This document shows, one piece after another, positions 62,328 to 64,000 of a stretch of 64,000 bases of DNA (its first letter is position 1; each line of letters opens with the position of its first letter). The position numbers were made by a program, and so were the translations under genes. The stretch spans positions 1 to 64,000 of the forward strand of contig CANCEU010000003.1 in NCBI GenBank assembly GCA_947375185.1, given 5' to 3'. A model generated the notes under the pieces. That model was not told the origin of the DNA. It made no database searches and was given only the letters and a program-made list of their open reading frames with translations. Source of the DNA: Chitinophagaceae bacterium (GTDB lineage: Bacteria > Bacteroidota > Bacteroidia > Chitinophagales > Chitinophagaceae).

Positions 62328-63464
62328 TTAGTGTAGAATATTGCTCAAGGTATCTTGTAATGCTTTTCCTCTTAATTCCTTGGCGATAATATTGCCATTT
62401 GGATCTAATAGTACATTGAATGGAATGCCTTCAATTTGGTAGGTAGATACAACTGTACTTTCCCATTTTTTCAAATCACTAATATGTTGCCAATTTAATT
62501 TATCTGCTTTAATAGCTTCTAACCAGTTTGATTTTTGATCATCTAAAGAAACACCCAATACGGTAAAGTTTTTCTTTTTAAACTTTTCATACGCAGCTAC
62601 AACATTTGGATTTTCAGCTCGACATGGCCCACACCAACTTGCCCAAAAGTCAACCAATACATATTTCCCTTTTAAGCTGCTTAGGGTAATAATTTTACCA
62701 GCAGGATCTGCTAAAGCAATTTCTGGTGCCGGTTGTCCAACCGATAGGGCAGTTGTTTTAGCGTTTGTTTGTACTTGGGTATTCAACATGTTTGCAAACT
62801 GAATAAGTGGTTCCGCCTTTATTTTTTCTGCTGTTGCTTTAGCTAAAGCCAAAACTTGTGCAGTCTCCATAGATCTTAAACTTAATCCCAATAGATAATA
62901 AATCATGGCTGGGCTAGTACTGCTGTTTATGGTGCTTTGTACAAACTTATTTAAGTCTTCAATTTTTTCTACTCGTTGTTTTTGTAAAAAATAGATCGTA
63001 CTGTCTTTTGCTTGTTGTTTTTGCAAAAGATCTAAACTATATAAAGTTGAAAAAATGGAAGAATCTTTCTTGCGATATTCTTTTAAAAATGAAATGAGCG
63101 CTTCGCTTGACTTAGAGCCTTTGATAGTATATGATTGATAGTTTTTCGCATCGGCATTTAATTGAATATTCTTTTCATCGTTTACAAAAAGAATTTCCAT
63201 TTCTTTTTCTGTTGCAATCCGATATATGCCTTCTTGTTTAGCAATGAAATCAAAACTATACTTTCCTTTTTCATCAAGTGTTATTGAATCCAATGTAATA
63301 ATTGGCTTTTCGCCAAATGGTATTTCTTGAAGTAATAATTTTTGATTCGCAGCATTTTGAATTGTGCCCGCAATATTATATCGAGCCTCTCCGTTTTTGT
63401 TTTGGCACCCTACAAAAGAACATGCAGCAATGGCAATAACGCCAATTAGATTTTTTATTTTCAT
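62328..63464 (-). CDS. TlpA/AhpC-type thiol-disulfide reductase lipoprotein (DUF4369)
   Basis: A 378-residue lipoprotein (MKIKNLIGVIAIAACSFVGC). An N-terminal DUF4369 domain (GTIQNAANQKLLLQEIPFGEKPIITLDSITLDEKGKYSF) is followed by a helical linker and a thioredoxin-fold domain of TlpA type with the redox pair WCGPC (about residues 276-280) and the cis-Pro region EGIPFNVLLDPNG. It acts in thiol redox balance of the periplasm. It starts 6 bases after the gatB stop, an operon-like arrangement common in Bacteroidota. Confidence 0.9.
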   Translation of the reverse strand: MKIKNLIGVIAIAACSFVGCQNKNGEARYNIAGTIQNAANQKLLLQEIPFGEKPIITLDSITLDEKGKYSFDFIAKQEGIYRIATEKEMEILFVNDEKNIQLNADAKNYQSYTIKGSKSSEALISFLKEYRKKDSSIFSTLYSLDLLQKQQAKDSTIYFLQKQRVEKIEDLNKFVQSTINSSTSPAMIYYLLGLSLRSMETAQVLALAKATAEKIKAEPLIQFANMLNTQVQTNAKTTALSVGQPAPEIALADPAGKIITLSSLKGKYVLVDFWASWCGPCRAENPNVVAAYEKFKKKNFTVLGVSLDDQKSNWLEAIKADKLNWQHISDLKKWESTVVSTYQIEGIPFNVLLDPNGNIIAKELRGKALQDTLSNILH

Positions 63465-63470
63465 TATTGT

Positions 63471-64000
63471 TTATTTAGACAACTGCACTTCTAGCAATTG
63501 TGTTGTTATTTTGGGGTCTGCTTTTCCTTTACTCAGTTTTTTCACTTCACCTACAAACAGACCTATTAAACCTTTCTTTCCTTTTTTATATTCGGCAACC
63601 TTATCTGGGTTGGCTAATAATACTTGTTCTACCCAGTCATTAATTTCGTCGGATGAATTGGTTTGAAGTAAATTATTTTCAAGTGCATATTGAGTAGGGC
63701 TCTGAGGCGTCTCCATAATTGCTTTGAAAACCTTTCCTGACGCAACAGAAAAATTCAATTTTCCTTGGTCTACTAAATTTAATAATTCAACTAAGTGAGG
63801 TATAGCGATTGCTATAGTGTTATAATTAGTATGGTGTTCATTTAGGTATTCTCTAATTGGGCCAATGATCCAATTAGCTGCTGCCTTGTAATGACTTGTT
63901 TGTTTAGTCCATGCAATGTAAAAATCCGCTTCGTCCTTGTGTTCGCATAATTGATTGATATCATATTCAGTAAGTCCATACTTGCTTTTCCATTCAACTT
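63471..64000 (-). CDS. gatB: Aspartyl/glutamyl-tRNA amidotransferase subunit B (C-terminal part, cut by window end)
   Basis: The frame is open from the right edge to the stop at 63471 (about 176 codons) and has no start inside the window. The residues read from the edge (VEWKSKYGLTEYDINQLCEH, then KAAANWIIGPIREYLNEH) match the end of the GatB catalytic domain and the helical tail. NFSVASGKVFKAIMETPQSP and LIGLFVGEVKKLSKGKADPK are the YqeY-like C-terminal domain. The subunit helps GatA/GatC convert misacylated Glu-tRNA-Gln. The Met at 63758 is internal, not the start. Confidence 0.9.
   Translation of the reverse strand, partial: VEWKSKYGLTEYDINQLCEHKDEADFYIAWTKQTSHYKAAANWIIGPIREYLNEHHTNYNTIAIAIPHLVELLNLVDQGKLNFSVASGKVFKAIMETPQSPTQYALENNLLQTNSSDEINDWVEQVLLANPDKVAEYKKGKKGLIGLFVGEVKKLSKGKADPKITTQLLEVQLSK

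Noticed and set aside
1..64000. CRISPR arrays, insertion sequences, prophage, tRNA and rRNA genes
   Set aside because: I looked for direct repeats with regular spacing, transposase-like frames, terminal inverted repeats and cloverleaf or rRNA signatures and saw none; a tRNAscan-SE run would confirm the tRNA result.

Overview
The window is AT-rich, gene-dense bacterial chromosome from the phylum Bacteroidota, most likely the family Chitinophagaceae or a close relative. The evidence is a split methionine synthase, a PorZ-type secretion protein with a type IX sorting tail, DUF4286 and DUF5606 proteins, a large two-part IspG, the futalosine menaquinone enzyme MqnC, an arginine operon that uses an N-acyl-ornithine carbamoyltransferase, and about twenty promoters with the Bacteroidota -7 element TAnnTTTG. 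No rRNA, tRNA, insertion sequence, prophage or CRISPR array was seen; almost everything is chromosomal core.

Layout. 1-10.8 kb is almost all minus strand: ribosomal protein THX, HU, a DUF4286 protein, exonuclease III, a secreted protein, the two halves of MetH behind a structured leader, YceI and RecR, with one plus-strand LOG-family gene. 10.8-20.4 kb holds an SRPBCC protein, the Kup potassium transporter, a GHL10 hydrolase-MarR-VanZ-GcvH cluster, SerS, and an ECF sigma / anti-sigma-like / outer-membrane protein set. 20.5-33.4 kb holds MqnC, an M16 protease pair, a PadR-PspC unit with a clear operator, GcvT, a short SSB, ComB and a SWIM-SNF2 helicase. 33.8-42.4 kb is an arginine biosynthesis operon (GNAT acylglutamate synthase, argG, argC, argD, argF', argB, argE, argH) behind a folded leader that may encode a short peptide. 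42.5-64 kb holds an FKBP isomerase, a class D beta-lactamase-like lipoprotein without its catalytic residues, IspG, an LpxL-like acyltransferase, an ArsR/rhodanese pair, TsaB, RidA, an aldose epimerase, PorZ, a GH3-serine hydrolase fusion, a DegT aminotransferase-RpoN-membrane protein-MMPL operon, a TlpA-like reductase and the end of GatB.

How the genes work together. The arginine operon carries every step from acylated glutamate to arginine except carbamoyl phosphate synthesis. GcvT and GcvH are two parts of the glycine cleavage system but lie 11 kb apart. The two MetH genes together make one cobalamin-dependent enzyme. Most -7 elements sit within about 50 bases of a start codon, which corrects several start sites and suggests very short or absent leaders for some mRNAs.

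Most worth checking: (1) the arginine leader at about 33.96-34.18 kb; (2) a SAM-II-like pseudoknot directly downstream of the metH promoter; (3) the PadR palindrome; (4) the catalytically dead class D beta-lactamase homologue; (5) a cysteine-free tandem rhodanese next to ArsR; (6) Val90 in the ornithine carbamoyltransferase specificity loop.
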